Assembly: GCA_964019425.1 (NCBI GenBank)
Contig: OZ025820.1
Span: 372,001 to 436,000, forward strand
Direction: 5' to 3'
DNA from: Flectonema sp. DT1601
Lineage: Eukaryota; Euglenozoa; Diplonemea; Diplonemida; Diplonemidae
Length of the DNA: 64,000 bases
The notes below the pieces were generated by a model that saw only the letters and a list, made by a program, of their open reading frames with translations, had not been told where the DNA came from and searched no databases. Both the position numbers and the translations under genes were made by a program. Positions 10,382 to 21,700 of the stretch are shown here, piece after piece. Every line of letters begins with the position of its first letter. Within the stretch, counting starts at the first letter, position 1.

Positions 10382-11086
10382 TCATTTCAGATGTCGGAGG
10401 GATTTCGGCTGCCGATCACTTTGAACAAGATGTTCTTCCTCTAGTATTTGACGGGCCATTTTCATTTTCACTAATTCCTTCAAAGTATTTGCGTACTGAG
10501 TAGCGTGTTTCTTATCTTCCTTCGTCTCGCCTGAAGAGATAACAGGTTCGCGAACAGTCCGCAAGTTACCGAGGAATATTTCCCTTACACGGATAGAACT
10601 AGTTAAAGAGTTCATTTGTTCATTTATTAGAGGACACTCCGCAATAAGATCTGTGTAGTAAACGAGCGCTTCTTTTGGAAGAGTTTTTTCAGTGATACCG
10701 TAAAAAACTCGTATCCGAAATATATCAGTTGGGTCTTTAGGATCGTAAGCCGAGGCATTGTGATGAAAACTAACTATGTCGTTATGATGAAATAACAAAT
10801 CCGGACTGCTGCTGCTGTATTTTTTATCATTTCCTGCAATGGTGATGTGACTTGTGTTTCCCAATGAATATACAATATTTTCAGAAAGATGTGTTTCCCT
10901 AGGACCTCCCAACATCCAAGCATCGCAAGTTTCTGTTTCCGGGTAGATATTAACTTCTACGACTGTAATAAGCTCGTCTTTGTTTTTCCTTTGTTCTATG
11001 ATACGACACTGCACAATCTTCTTTTCTGAAACACCAAAACATGATGAGCGTTTGATGCAAGTTTCACTTATTTCTTCGCTTCCCAT
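10382..11086 (-). CDS. Conserved-looking hypothetical protein, 234 residues
   Basis: I do not recognise a family. The N-terminal two thirds look like a globular beta-rich domain (VVEVNIYPETETCDAWMLGG, then FHHNDIVSFHHNASAYDP, then FRIRVFYGITEKTLPKEAL). The last 60 residues are charged and helical (KEDKKHATQYANTLKELVKM). No signal peptide or membrane span. Coding is supported by the well-mixed sequence and a strong upstream signal: a T-rich tract and CCTACAG 14 bases before the ATG. Single exon. Confidence 0.8.
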   Translation of the reverse strand: MGSEEISETCIKRSSCFGVSEKKIVQCRIIEQRKNKDELITVVEVNIYPETETCDAWMLGGPRETHLSENIVYSLGNTSHITIAGNDKKYSSSSPDLLFHHNDIVSFHHNASAYDPKDPTDIFRIRVFYGITEKTLPKEALVYYTDLIAECPLINEQMNSLTSSIRVREIFLGNLRTVREPVISSGETKEDKKHATQYANTLKELVKMKMARQILEEEHLVQSDRQPKSLRHLK

Positions 11087-11316
11087 TCTAATATTTTAAC
11101 CTGTAGGGGAAAAAAAAAAAGAATAAAAAAAAATTATAGTCCACCAAAAACAAATAACCAATTGTCAGCTGCTCACTTTACAGCATAAAATGAAACCTCA
11201 TTCGTTTAGCTTCTGTCGTTTGGAAGACTATTCCGGTGAAAGAATCTGTTATTACAGTTCTGTTAACCTGTCGTGGTTTGTTAGGTAAGACCGTCGTGTT
11301 AGATGTTTGTAGGAGT

Positions 11317-11660
11317 TTATCCTGATCCTACTTTCGATCTTTTTGTAACAGGAGTCTCGTTCTTTTGTTGCGCATTATCACTTTCGGATTCATCACCACA
11401 CTCATCCTCATCATCTAGGTTTAGTTCTGGTTCATTACATCCCTCGAGGAGTTTATCGAAAGCAGCTCCGGTAAGAAGCTGCGTGTGTTTTGTTTTGTTT
11501 TGTTATCTAAAATGTTCACCGAAATAATTATCACCCTACATACTTGAATTTCTTTCACTGCCTTACGCGCTTCTCCAGATGTCATTTGAGGCATCTCCAC
11601 GGATGTCTGGAAGCTGACCTCATCGCCAGTCTTAATTGTAGCGACCACCTGATGTGTCAT
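11317..11660 (-). CDS. Small acidic two-exon protein, 92 residues
   Basis: Two exons (11544-11660 and 11317-11478) join across a 65-base GTATGT...CAG intron and keep frame. Exon 1 encodes MTHQVVATIKTGDEVSFQ and on to EARKAVKEIQ. Exon 2 encodes LLTGAAFDKLLEGCNEPELN and then a very acidic tail (LDDEDECGDESESD) ending in a basic patch (VTKRSKVGSG). I do not recognise it. Acidic region plus basic end suggests a nuclear or RNP-associated protein, but that is a guess. Confidence 0.7.
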
Positions 11661-12608
11661 TTGTTTTGTAGGAACACCCCTCCCACACCTGGTAATAATT
11701 AATTATTAGATAGTAGGTTTAGTGTCCTTTGTGATGACCTACAAACAAAACGTTGCAAATAAAAAAACGCTACTGATAGCACAGACTTTTTCTTTTAATT
11801 TTTTTTTTCTCATTTTCTCTCTTGCTGAAATAATCTAAATGGAGTTAAGATTACAAAAGAGAAAAGAGAAAACAACTGAATACGTCAATCTAATCCACAA
11901 TGACTTTTGCAGAACAAGAGGAGAGAGGAAACATTTTATAAAATGCTAGGCAACCAATTTACCTCCCTCTCTCTCCCTTTCTAACGTAGTGACTTATTCA
12001 TTTCTTTTTCGTGATAACAATAAAAAAACTGATTTATTTATTTGAATTTTTTTTTTTTTTTTTTTTTTCCACACTTGATAACAATTTTCCGAAATTTTGG
12101 GGAAGGAGAAAGAGAACGGGAAAAAAAATGAGAAGAAATAAAAAAAAAAACAGATGTGATATAAAAAAACAACAAAAAGAAATTGATTATAACAACGTGT
12201 TGGCAAACAATAACTTCAACACAATCACATCATAACAACTAATAATATTTTAGTTCCCTCAATATCGGAACATTACTTAAAAGGGTGTCAACACCTTCCG
12301 ATAGCCCTGGCGCGGTTGGTTTTGTCGAAGATGGAAGTCTCTTTATGATACATAACTGAAGAATAAAAAAAAGAAAAATTTAAAAAAAAAAAGATTTTTT
12401 TTCCTCCGTCACCAACCGTTCAGTATTACTTGCTATCAGTGCCCACCAATACAACAGGTTTGAAGCCTATTTGTCGCTGGAATCGGAAATATTTATTCCC
12501 TTAGTCAGACTGAATGCAGTCTGTTTTGAAAAGGAAACGGGCGAATATATTAAATTCCGCTTCCGTTGAAAACCCACTTGAGAACGGTGCTGCTGTATCG
12601 TTACTTCA
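11661..12608. other. Gap before the UTP15 stop
   Basis: Presumed 3' UTR of UTP15 and the splice region of the small acidic gene. AT-rich with T18 near 12049. No reading frame on either strand looks like protein; the Phe- and Lys-rich frames at 11994-12235 come from homopolymers. Confidence 0.6.
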
Positions 12609-14288
12609 TTATTCTTCATTCGCGACACGGTCTTTCATCATTCGCTGTATTTTGCATTGTCTCGAAAGTGATGTTAAGGAACCAGAAACTTCCTGTAATT
12701 TGACCAAAAAACTAACTTGATCTGAGACTTTTCTCTGAATACCAGACATCATTGAAACAATTACAGGAGACTCATGCAAGACCGCATGATAAACTTCGAG
12801 GATGATATCCAAAGTGATAGTGAGAAGGGTTGAAAAACGAGGATCAGTAATACCATCTTTAATGTATGACAAAACCATTATCAAGCTACTTGAATCCCTA
12901 CCTGATAAAGCAATACGTAAACCGTTTCTTCGCTGGAGTTCAGTGATCACGGTGTAGAACAGTGCGTGTCTGTCACGATTGCTTCTTTTTTCTTTGAGAA
13001 CTTCGTCAAGTGCTCCCTTGTAGTTGAACTTACGAAACTGAACGTCGTAACGTTTTAAACGACGGTTTCTCTCTGGTTCTTTGTTGACGTTGTATTCTCC
13101 GTCAACTTCTTTGGTTTTTTGATTTGGTTTATTCCAATTTTTCTTCTGTCTAACAGTTAGGTCGCCTAAACCACTGTACATCTCTAATTCTTGTGGTGGC
13201 TCATCCACATCTTCATCATCAACATTGTCATCAGGAGATGATTGATTCTCTCTCGATCTCAAATAGATCTTTCCTTCTAAAGTACCAGCAGCATAACACA
13301 TTGAGTCATGGCTGATACCAACAGAGTATACAGGTTCTGGGTAAGTGATAGTGTGAACAGCAGCGTATGTCTCAGTCTCGTAAACTTTAACTTGGCGATC
13401 AACAGAAGCAGACAGTAGTCTAGATCCAAAATTATTAAAAGAAACACACTGGACATCCTTTGTGTGATTCTGAAGTGTTACGACTGCCGCACCTCCTTCA
13501 ATATCCCAAATGTGCACATCAGTACCACCACCAGATGCTAAGAATGAACCAGCCGGATGGAACACAAGACTAGAAACAGCATCACCAGTCTTGAATAATT
13601 GTGTTTCTTCTGTTCCTGACACACGTAGATCCCAAACCTTGATAGTTTGATCATATGAGGCAGTGGCTACGATATTTTTATTGTACGGATGAACTGCTGT
13701 AGTTCTAACGTAGTCGTTGTGTCCCTCAAGTCGAATGATTTGCTTTTGAGTTGGAACGTCCCAAACGATTGCAGTTGTATCGTCGCTACCAGAGATAATT
13801 GATTGTTTATCTGAAAGAAATCCAACGCTGTGAATTGCTCGCTTGTGTCCAGTGTCAGTTGATAAGTCTGCTTGGAGTTCTCTTATCATCTTCATGGTTC
13901 CGATGTTCCAAATTTTTATTGTTGTTTTCTCACCAGATGATACCAACAGCTTACCATCTGCTCTCCATCGAGTGCAGTAAATTGTGTCAGGTGGATGCCA
14001 TGATTTTATTACTTCGTGACTCTTTGAGTCAAATACAGTTACTTTACCTTGACCAGTGATGGCACACTTCTGGTCTGCTTGACAGAAGTCAATACAACTA
14101 ATTCGGCTTCTAAACTCTGCAGCGATGTCAGTCTTCTTCTTGAACCCCCTCCACCACTTTTCTTCAGATGTTTCTCCCATCACTCTCCTCGGGAACTTCT
14201 TTACAGGTACGGGTACGTACCTATTTTCAAGCTCTCGTCTACGCTCATCGAGGCTCGTCATTACAGTGGAGCCTTCAAACCTCGCCAT
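12609..14288 (-). CDS. UTP15: U3 snoRNP / t-UTP component UTP15 (WD40)
   Basis: Nucleolar WD40 protein of the small-subunit processome needed for pre-18S rRNA processing. The 559 residues start with a short N-terminal arm (RYVPVPVKKFPR) that UTP15 proteins share, followed by seven WD repeats (CIDFCQADQKCAITG, TRWRADGKLLVSSG, IIRLEGHNDYVRTTAVHP, TASYDQTIKVWDLR, LASGGGTDVHIWDIEG, LLSASVDRQVKVYE). Next is a charged linker with an acidic stretch (DDNVDDEDVDE). The C-terminal helical UTP15 domain includes RFRKFNYKGALDEV-type text and ELQRRNGLRIALSGRD. Single exon. CAG 22 bases upstream of the ATG is the predicted leader-addition site. Confidence 0.95.
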   Translation of the reverse strand: MARFEGSTVMTSLDERRRELENRYVPVPVKKFPRRVMGETSEEKWWRGFKKKTDIAAEFRSRISCIDFCQADQKCAITGQGKVTVFDSKSHEVIKSWHPPDTIYCTRWRADGKLLVSSGEKTTIKIWNIGTMKMIRELQADLSTDTGHKRAIHSVGFLSDKQSIISGSDDTTAIVWDVPTQKQIIRLEGHNDYVRTTAVHPYNKNIVATASYDQTIKVWDLRVSGTEETQLFKTGDAVSSLVFHPAGSFLASGGGTDVHIWDIEGGAAVVTLQNHTKDVQCVSFNNFGSRLLSASVDRQVKVYETETYAAVHTITYPEPVYSVGISHDSMCYAAGTLEGKIYLRSRENQSSPDDNVDDEDVDEPPQELEMYSGLGDLTVRQKKNWNKPNQKTKEVDGEYNVNKEPERNRRLKRYDVQFRKFNYKGALDEVLKEKRSNRDRHALFYTVITELQRRNGLRIALSGRDSSSLIMVLSYIKDGITDPRFSTLLTITLDIILEVYHAVLHESPVIVSMMSGIQRKVSDQVSFLVKLQEVSGSLTSLSRQCKIQRMMKDRVANEE

Positions 14289-14949
14289 TGGAATGTATGC
14301 TAATTACCTCCTGAGAAATGGAAATGTAAAAGAAATTATTGGGAGGATGAGATCAGTTTATTTATTCGTTCAGTTTCACCTATGCTGGTGTGGTGCATAG
14401 CTTTTGAGTATATCACCCTGCGGGGAGGCATAATTATAGAACTCTCACTGGTAATTAAATATTTTTTACGTGTCGGTGGTTTTTTTTTTTTGTTAAGCAA
14501 AGAGATAGTTTTCTACTAAGAAACTGGCTCCCTTATTTTTTTGTCCCTCTCTTTTTTTAAAAATTAATTTTTTTTCCACATTTTTTTTTTCCTCTCCATT
14601 TCTTAAGTTAAATAAACATGGATTTTTTTTATTCTCTTTTTTTTTTTCTTTTTTTCTATTATTATTGCTGTTTTTTTTTTTTTTTTCTTTTTGTACTCAC
14701 CTCCCCTGGAAATCAGATTATGTTTTGAAAAAATATAAATCCAAGTCGGAGGTTAGTTGTTTCAATAATTCCGGCTATAATATTTATGGGAAGTGTTGTA
14801 GGGAGGAGACTGCTTCCCAGAGGAGTTGGCACTTTTCATATCTCTCTCTCTTTTTGTCTTTATTCATATTTATTTTTCTATTTTTTTTTTTTTTTGCCTT
14901 TGGCAAAAAACCCTTCTCGGACTAACAGAACAAAAGAATAGATTTTTCG

Positions 14950-14983
<34 letters not shown>

Positions 14984-15496
14984 TTCTTCATCGAATTATC
15001 CGACGAGCATCATCAATGAAAAGAGAGGAGACTTTTCTAAGGTATATTGCTGCTACAGCAACATTTTTCACACAGCACCCCCGTTTGAGGTAATTATATT
15101 GTTACTAAGGGTGAAAAAAATGGACAAAAATCGATTAGGCAGATAGAAATATGGTCCAATTCACCCATTTCACAATCCTCCATGGTGGTGTGTTTTTTTC
15201 CCCCTTTTTTTTTTTTTTTTTTTTTCTAAAAAAGTATTACTACGAAATCATAAGGGAATTAAATAGAGAAAAGAAAAAGAAGGAAAAAAAAATATTATTT
15301 AAGAAAAAAGGAAAAAAAAACGAAGAAAATGAGTAGGATAATCCTGTTTTGAGATATTAAATAGTAGTAAAAAATGAGAAGAGTTCGGTCTTACCGAAAC
15401 TTGCTTCAGATTTTTACATATTTACCAGCAATAAAACAACGAGAACAGTCTGTTGTCAACTCTTTTTTCATAAATAATAAAAACTAAGTTAGAAAA

Positions 15497-15521
15497 AAGA
15501 AGAAGAAGAAGAAGAAGAAGA
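15497..15521. repeat. AAG/AGA microsatellite
   Basis: About eight tandem AGA units. A similar AGA tract lies at about 59109-59131. Confidence 0.85.
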
Positions 15522-15589
15522 TATAGATTTGCCATGGTAAAGTTCTAACGTAACAAATTACTATATTACTTTGGTGTGGCACTGGTCGG

Positions 15590-15618
15590 GATTTAGGCAA
15601 ATTTAGGTTGCCTAAATC
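15590..15618. other. Inverted repeat followed by a T run
   Basis: GATTTAGGCAA (15590-15600) pairs perfectly with TTGCCTAAATC (15608-15618) over a 7-base loop, and on the plus strand a T tract follows at once. It resembles a hairpin terminator in form, but there is no plus-strand gene next to it. On the minus strand it would be a 3' UTR hairpin of the GMD transcript. Confidence 0.5.
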
Positions 15619-15843
15619 TTTTTTTTTTTCTCTTTCTCTTTTTTTTTTTTTTTTTTTTGTTTTCTTGTATAAAACATTCTGATTTGGTTTTTTTTTGTGT
15701 TAAAGCGCATAACTGGGAAGATACGAAACAGCATAACATTATTGGTAGGGAGGAAAAAAATTTAAAAAAAATTTAAAAAAAGTAAATACTTATACTTAGT
15801 TCTTACGTTGTAATAACTTGTTTTATGATATTATTTAAGGGAC

Positions 15844-17027
15844 TCACTGAAGCATTCGCTCGACACCAGATTTCACGGCGTTCATCTCTTCAGTCATCAT
15901 ATCGTTTACGAGTTCCTGTTATGTTTGTTTTTGATATTGTTTTTTTTTTTTTTTTTGATAGAAGAAACATAATAACATACGTCATAGGAATATTCTGGCT
16001 TCCAGCCGAGTTCCTCATTTGCGAGTTTCGGATCACCGAGAAGTGTTTCAACCTCAGCAGGTCTGAAGTACTTTGGGTCAACACGAACAACAATACGCTC
16101 AGGATCAGACTTCAACCGTCCGATTTCATTTTCTCCAGTTCCAACCCACTCAAGTGGCATGTTGACGTCTGGGTGGAGGAAACACTTATCAACAAATGAT
16201 CTAACAGAGTGTTGCTCTCCAGTTGCAAGAACCCAATCTTTCGCTTCCTTATGTTGAAGAATCATCCACATACCTCGAATGTAATCTCTTGCATGTCCCC
16301 AATCACGAAGTGAGTCGAGGTTTCCGAGGAGCAGTTGCTTTTGTTTTCCTTCTTTGATTCTGCATGCTGCGCGGACAATCTTCTGTGTTACGAAAGTGGC
16401 ACCACGTCTTGGAGATTCGTGGTTGAATAAGATACCATTAGTAGCAAACATATCATAACTCTCTCTGTAGTTAACAGTAATCCAGTACCCGTATAGTTTA
16501 GCAACAGCATAAGGTGATCGAGGGTAGAATGGAGTCGTTTCTTTTTGAGGAACTTCCTGAACTTTTCCGTACAACTCTGAAGTACTCGCCTGGTAAAATT
16601 TACACGTCTTTTCCAAACCACAACTACGAATTGCCTCCAATACCTTAAGAACACCAACACCGTCAGCCTGAGCAGTGTACTCAGGCATCTCAAAAGAGAC
16701 TTTGACGTGACTTTGAGCAGCTAAATTATAAATCTCAGTTGGGAGGTATTTCGCAATCAAACTGTGAAGACAGGTACTATCAGTCATGTCCCCGTAATGC
16801 AGGTGTAGGTTTGGGTTTCCAAATATGTGATCAATTCTCGCTGTGTTAAACCCAGAAGACCTTCTAATAACACCGTGGACAGTGTATCCTTTTTCTAATA
16901 AAAACTCCGCTAAGTACGATCCATCCTGTCCAGTAATTCCAGTTAGCAGAGCAACCTTCTCCTTTCCTGCAGGGGATACAACACCATCACGCGTTGGATC
17001 CATCTGAGGGTGATTATCGGTAGACAT
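15844..17027 (-). CDS. GDP-mannose 4,6-dehydratase
   Basis: Converts GDP-D-mannose to GDP-4-keto-6-deoxy-D-mannose, the first step to GDP-fucose or GDP-rhamnose; cytosolic, NADP-dependent short-chain dehydrogenase fold. Residues 26-48 have the Rossmann start ([21 protein letters not shown]). STSELYGK carries the catalytic Thr/Glu region, and [12 protein letters not shown] has the Tyr-x3-Lys pair. The C-terminal part has [18 protein letters not shown] and [20 protein letters not shown]. Exon 1 is 15981-17027. A 65-base intron with a T-poor, A-rich middle leads to exon 2 (15844-15915), which adds [20 protein letters not shown] and the stop, for 372 residues, the usual family length. TAG 16 bases before the ATG is the probable leader acceptor. 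Confidence 0.95.
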
Positions 17028-17198
17028 AATGAATGCAGTTGGTTAACCTATTTCAAAAAAATTAAAATTAATATAACAAGTACTCAGGTGTCCAATCTTC
17101 AGCTTGCCGTGTGTAAATGAAACAGTAGGAACTTACGTAAACAAAACATTGCAAGTACAGTTAAGGGTGTAAATAAGTAGTTTTTTTTTTTTTGCTTG

Positions 17199-18543
17199 TT
17201 ATTCAACAACTGGATGAGCACTCCAAGGAGAGATAGTTTGAGTGGCTAAAATATTTGACATCGTTTCATTCTTATCCATCAATGAGTTCATGTTGATGTC
17301 ATCTCTTGGCAACAGAGAGAATGCTGGAGGAGCGGCTATGACTGGAATCCGACTCACTGAACTAGAAAACGTCTTTGAGACCACCTCAACTGGAAGATCA
17401 CGAGCACGAGATGCCGACCCAATAGCCGAAGAACGTGTCGGAAAATAGTTCAAAGAAACAAGCGAGTCTTCCTGAAAATTCGGAACAGGTAATGGTGTCC
17501 TACAACTTGCACTTCCTACCCTCTTGTGTGGAGTATTTGTGATCAATGGTGGTATGCCGGGTATGTACGCAGTTCCACTAACAGTAGCACCTGAATAAGA
17601 TTGCATTATATTACTTTCTAACTCTGTCAACATGTTTGTTGACTCCGCAATGTTATTATTTTGTAATTGTGAAATCAGCGCACTGGCTGCTGCGCTATCT
17701 CCGTTCTGCAAGCAGCTGACGATCGTTTCTGTCGCTCGGGTTATTTTTGATCCTGTAGTTTTTAAATATTTTCTTTTTGAACTGACTAATCACAAGGTAC
17801 ACCATAGTGAAGACACACAACACACACACACCTCTAAGAAGCTTGTTTTGAGATCGATCTGGGTCTTCCTGTGCGATAACGTCATTAGTAATTGGTGACT
17901 GATGGTGAGTCAATCCCTTGCGAAACACTCTAAGAAGATCTTGTCTTGATGACGCACGAGGCATTGTATTACTTACTTGTAGTGAGGCCTCATAGTCGCT
18001 GACAAGACGAAGTAGTGGAGGTGCTTTTGGTTGTGGTTGAGAAAGGTATTGTTGTTTTCTATTCCTAAACACGAGGTCTGATATTTTATCTTTGCGTTCT
18101 TGAGCATTCAGAGTCGCTACTATTCCTCCGTCAACGCTGTTGGAGAAACTTTCTCTCAACAGGTCTCTCTGAGTACTTTTAATATTTGATATCCTCCTGT
18201 CAGGTACTGCAGGAGTTCCTAAATCAGTTGTTTCGATCTCATCTGCGGTGATGTCATCAATCTCAGGTGCTCTGTGAGTGTGTTGTTGATGGTCACATAT
18301 ATTACTTTTAAATAAACAAACAAACACATACTCAACAACAGATGGTCTCACAGTCAAAGCCTCCGAGTCAGGGTCAGGCATCGGTCTCAAAGAACTACAT
18401 CTTCTGGAGGGAGCCGCCGCAGTCTCTGCTGCTTCTCCCTCATCCACGATAGCAACCAGGAAACTTCCTCTCCTCGACTGCGCAGCAATTTCACTCTTCC
18501 GTTTCTCGCGCTTGGGAGCTGTCTGCAGTTGTCGTTGTATCAT
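17199..18543 (-). CDS. Disordered hypothetical protein, 401 residues
   Basis: Three exons (18332-18543, 17832-18271, 17199-17752) keep frame over introns of 60 and 79 bases (donors GTATGT and GTGTGT). The product is Ser/Arg/Pro-rich and mostly disordered: an N-terminal basic part (TAPKREKRKSEIAAQSRRGS), then DDITADEIETTDLGTPAVPD, then RKQQYLSQPQPKAPP. The C-terminal exon has a possible helix (SALISQLQNNNIAESTNML) and several SR-type sites. I do not recognise a family. It could be a downstream part of the neighbouring cyclase-like gene, but that gene has its own stop 200 bases away and an AG lies 2 bases before this ATG, so a separate gene is more likely. Confidence 0.65.
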
Positions 18544-18743
18544 TCCTGTGTTGGTATGTTCAGTTCGCCATTGATATTGTCATCATCATTTGTAAAACAG
18601 GTAAGTAATGAGATAGTATCCAACATCAACATAAGTAACGATATCTTGTCAGACCAGAAGAGAAGGCAACGCAATTTCTAAGAAAGAAGATATAATCCAA
18701 ACAGCGTTATTAACGATAAAATGGACAACCAATATAAAATAAG

Positions 18744-21700
18744 TTAGTGAACACTAAAATATTTTGGTAAATTCTTTTTTAATTTGAGAGGGTCATCAGC
18801 TCGCAGTGTAAGAATAAGACACGGCCTCCCATCTCGTCCTGCTCGCCAACAGAACGATAACAGAACGATCGATATTTTAATAATGACATTAAAAGACGAC
18901 AATACTAATTTTGGATTCGTACAGAAACTTCCGCCTGCAATGTGATTTCTGATCCAAAGAAGCAGCTTCTCCCGTTTTGTATCATCAACAAACCAGGATT
19001 TACTGAAGGTTCGAAACTGCTTTCTCCACAATTCCAACTCTCTGTTTTCATCTACTCCATAATCTGATAAGTAGTGATCTGATTGAGGAATAAAAAAGAA
19101 AAGGAGAATTACATACCTGCGAACGGAACAATTTTAAGTTTCGAAGGTGGTCCTGACTGGCGTTTTTTTGGAATCTTCTGAGACGGAGGGTCCTCAGGTG
19201 TATTTATCTCAGAAGAGTCTGTCGGAGGAGCAACCACACCAGACAATAAACAACCTCTTATGAATACCCAAAGCTTACTCAGTAGAGCTGATATAGATTC
19301 GATATACAACAATGGTGAGTTTATGAGAGCGTTTAATTCTGCTTCTTCATTTTCGATGCTGGACTTCCGAGTACTGTCTATGAAATTTTGTAGTCGTCGT
19401 TCACGTATCCGTTGTTTAAATGCTAATATCTCAGCATCACCTTCAGGAGAAGGTGGTGTACTGTATTTGCATAAAATTGACTCTAGTTCAGATTGCTCTT
19501 CTTCTATTTCTTTTTGAGAAGGCTCAACCCACGAATCAATAAACGGGAATTGCTGATCAAACAAATACGATTGCATCAAAGTGTAAAATTTTCGTACTCT
19601 CTGGTGCAAATAAATTAACGTGTCTGACTTAATAACTGGGAGTACTTCTTTTATATGTTCCACTTCCATTGTTTTAACAACCTGATTTGATTGTTGTTTC
19701 CCTTCAGTGTTTGGGTTCTTCTTAATTTCTGAATCCTTATTGGATGTACACTGTATTTGTTTTTCTATCAAAGATGCTCTTAGTTTGATAATGACATTGA
19801 TGTGTTCTGAATTGTTTGATTTTAGTTTTGCTATTTCAGATTGTTTGTTAGTTATTTCAGTTGTTTTGGAGACTATTTCTAAGCGCATTGCCTCCATAGA
19901 GGCTTTTTGATCATCAAAAGACGATTGAAGGGCCTGTAGCTTATTGTTTGCCGAGTCTAAATGATCTTGTCTGCAAATTCCAAAAGGAAGCATGTCAGAG
20001 TCGTCGTCGAGGAGCTTTCTTGCTCGATCTGCGGCTTCGAGAGCTTCGTCTAAGCGAAGACCTTGTTGCTTTACAGTACTTTCTATGGATTCAGCTTCAG
20101 TAAAGTTGTTCTTATACATCTCTCTCGGTGTTAAAATCTGTTGTGAGAATTCTTCTCTTTCTAATTTTGTTTCTCTTCTTGAATTTCCCTTTTTGCTGGT
20201 AGTTTCTTCGTCTCCGAATTTTATTTTTTTAATATGAGCAGTGTCAAGTTCCTTTTGAAGTAACCCAGTAGTATTAACTTCATTAGTCCAGTGAGCGTCT
20301 CGTCCTTTCATACCGACAGGGAGGGCTGAGAGGACTTCGAATTCTTCTTTTTTACCGCTGCGTTCCATCTTTAAGGTTGCTACTCTCTTTATGTCATAGC
20401 GATCAGAGATATCACCCGGCCATGATGTTATACCATGCCAACCTCCTCGGTGATTGGGTGCAACCGCATTTGATTCGCGTAATGCCATGCAAGTTTCTTT
20501 ACTCATCACAACCTGACCTGGTTGAGCTACGACCATAAAGTATGGAATCGTATCAACAGTATCACCAAAGTACTCTGCTCGGAGGGTTTGTTTGTTTCGA
20601 CTTCGCTTAGCTGGACCAGTTGTAATTGCAATTTTCACTCGCAATCCGCTCATTGCCCCATCGTGATCAGACATCCCTAGCGGATGAGTCATAAGAGTTT
20701 GAGGCCAGTCAGCTATTAGTAATTCACGTTGAAGACCCAAAGCAAAGTCAATTCCATTTTTTGTATCAGAAAATGCCGCCACGTAACTTTCTTTACTGTC
20801 GTGTACTTCGTAGCTGTGGGTAGGTTTTCTCAATTTTTATTCAACACTTTTATCCTGTTTGTGCGCAACCGGAACAAAATCTTAATAAAGGAATATGCTG
20901 CTATGATTCTCTTTCTACCGAATAACTGGTTCGCACAAAAAAAAAAAAAAAAAAAAAAGAAAACATACCCAGACGTGAATGTCAGAATCGTTTGCAGACA
21001 TTTCTTATAGATCTCAACAATAGCGTACATTTCTCTCATTCCAAGATCCATAATGAGCCTTCTGAATTCAGCTATTTCGACCATAACGACTACTAGTTGA
21101 GGTGTGCCTATAGGAGCACCATCGTCCTTGAATTCTAACCCAAGTGATAGTCTAAGGTGACACACCTGTTTGTGTTATGTGTTTAGTTGTATTTGACATG
21201 TCGTAGGTGTGGATGAATTAATAGCATACCGCAGTCCTTACTAGTTCTCTTGTTAGTCTGTTGTTCTCTGTTCGATAATCGTTATTTTGATTTTCTAAAT
21301 GAGCTAATTGTAGTCTGAAGGATTCTTCTCTCTGTAAGGATCCTTGGATGTCTTTAAATAAAATGCTAAACTCACGACTGATATTTCCATATGATGCGAG
21401 CCTACGACGGCAACCTAACAAACAGTGAGAACAACCACGGAGGAAGTCTGTTAGCGAAACGCTACCACCGTAGTCGTTATTGCGCGCAAAGAATTGAACT
21501 ACAGCGTTGAGAGCCTCTGTTTTTGTGGTTGTTGTTGTTGTTGTAGCTGAAAACAATCACTATGCTATAATAATAATTAAAAACACACACCTGTGTGAGC
21601 ATCAAAAGAAGCTTCGATACGTTCAAGAGATGTCTCTCTGTCGATGGTAATGTCACCCGCTTCTAGTTTTGATAAAAGTAATTCATGTTCAAGTTGTTCT

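Larger units (their letters stand above)
14289..15843. other. Low-complexity gap, UTP15 5' side to GMD 3' side
   Basis: Dense A and T runs (A27 near 14957, T19 near 15206, T22 near 15637) and an AAG microsatellite. It is presumed to hold the long 3' UTR of the GMD gene. Apparent reading frames on the plus strand (14665-15336) are products of the homopolymers. The only clear structure is the inverted repeat at 15590-15618. Confidence 0.6.

Noticed and set aside
14665-15336. Plus-strand Phe- and Lys-rich reading frames
   Set aside because: Products of T and A homopolymers.
18744-18840. CRAL-TRIO-like text (GRDGRPCLILTLRADDP) at the end of the cyclase-like protein
   Set aside because: Only about 30 residues match the pattern and a stop follows; the remaining 150 residues of such a domain are not found downstream.
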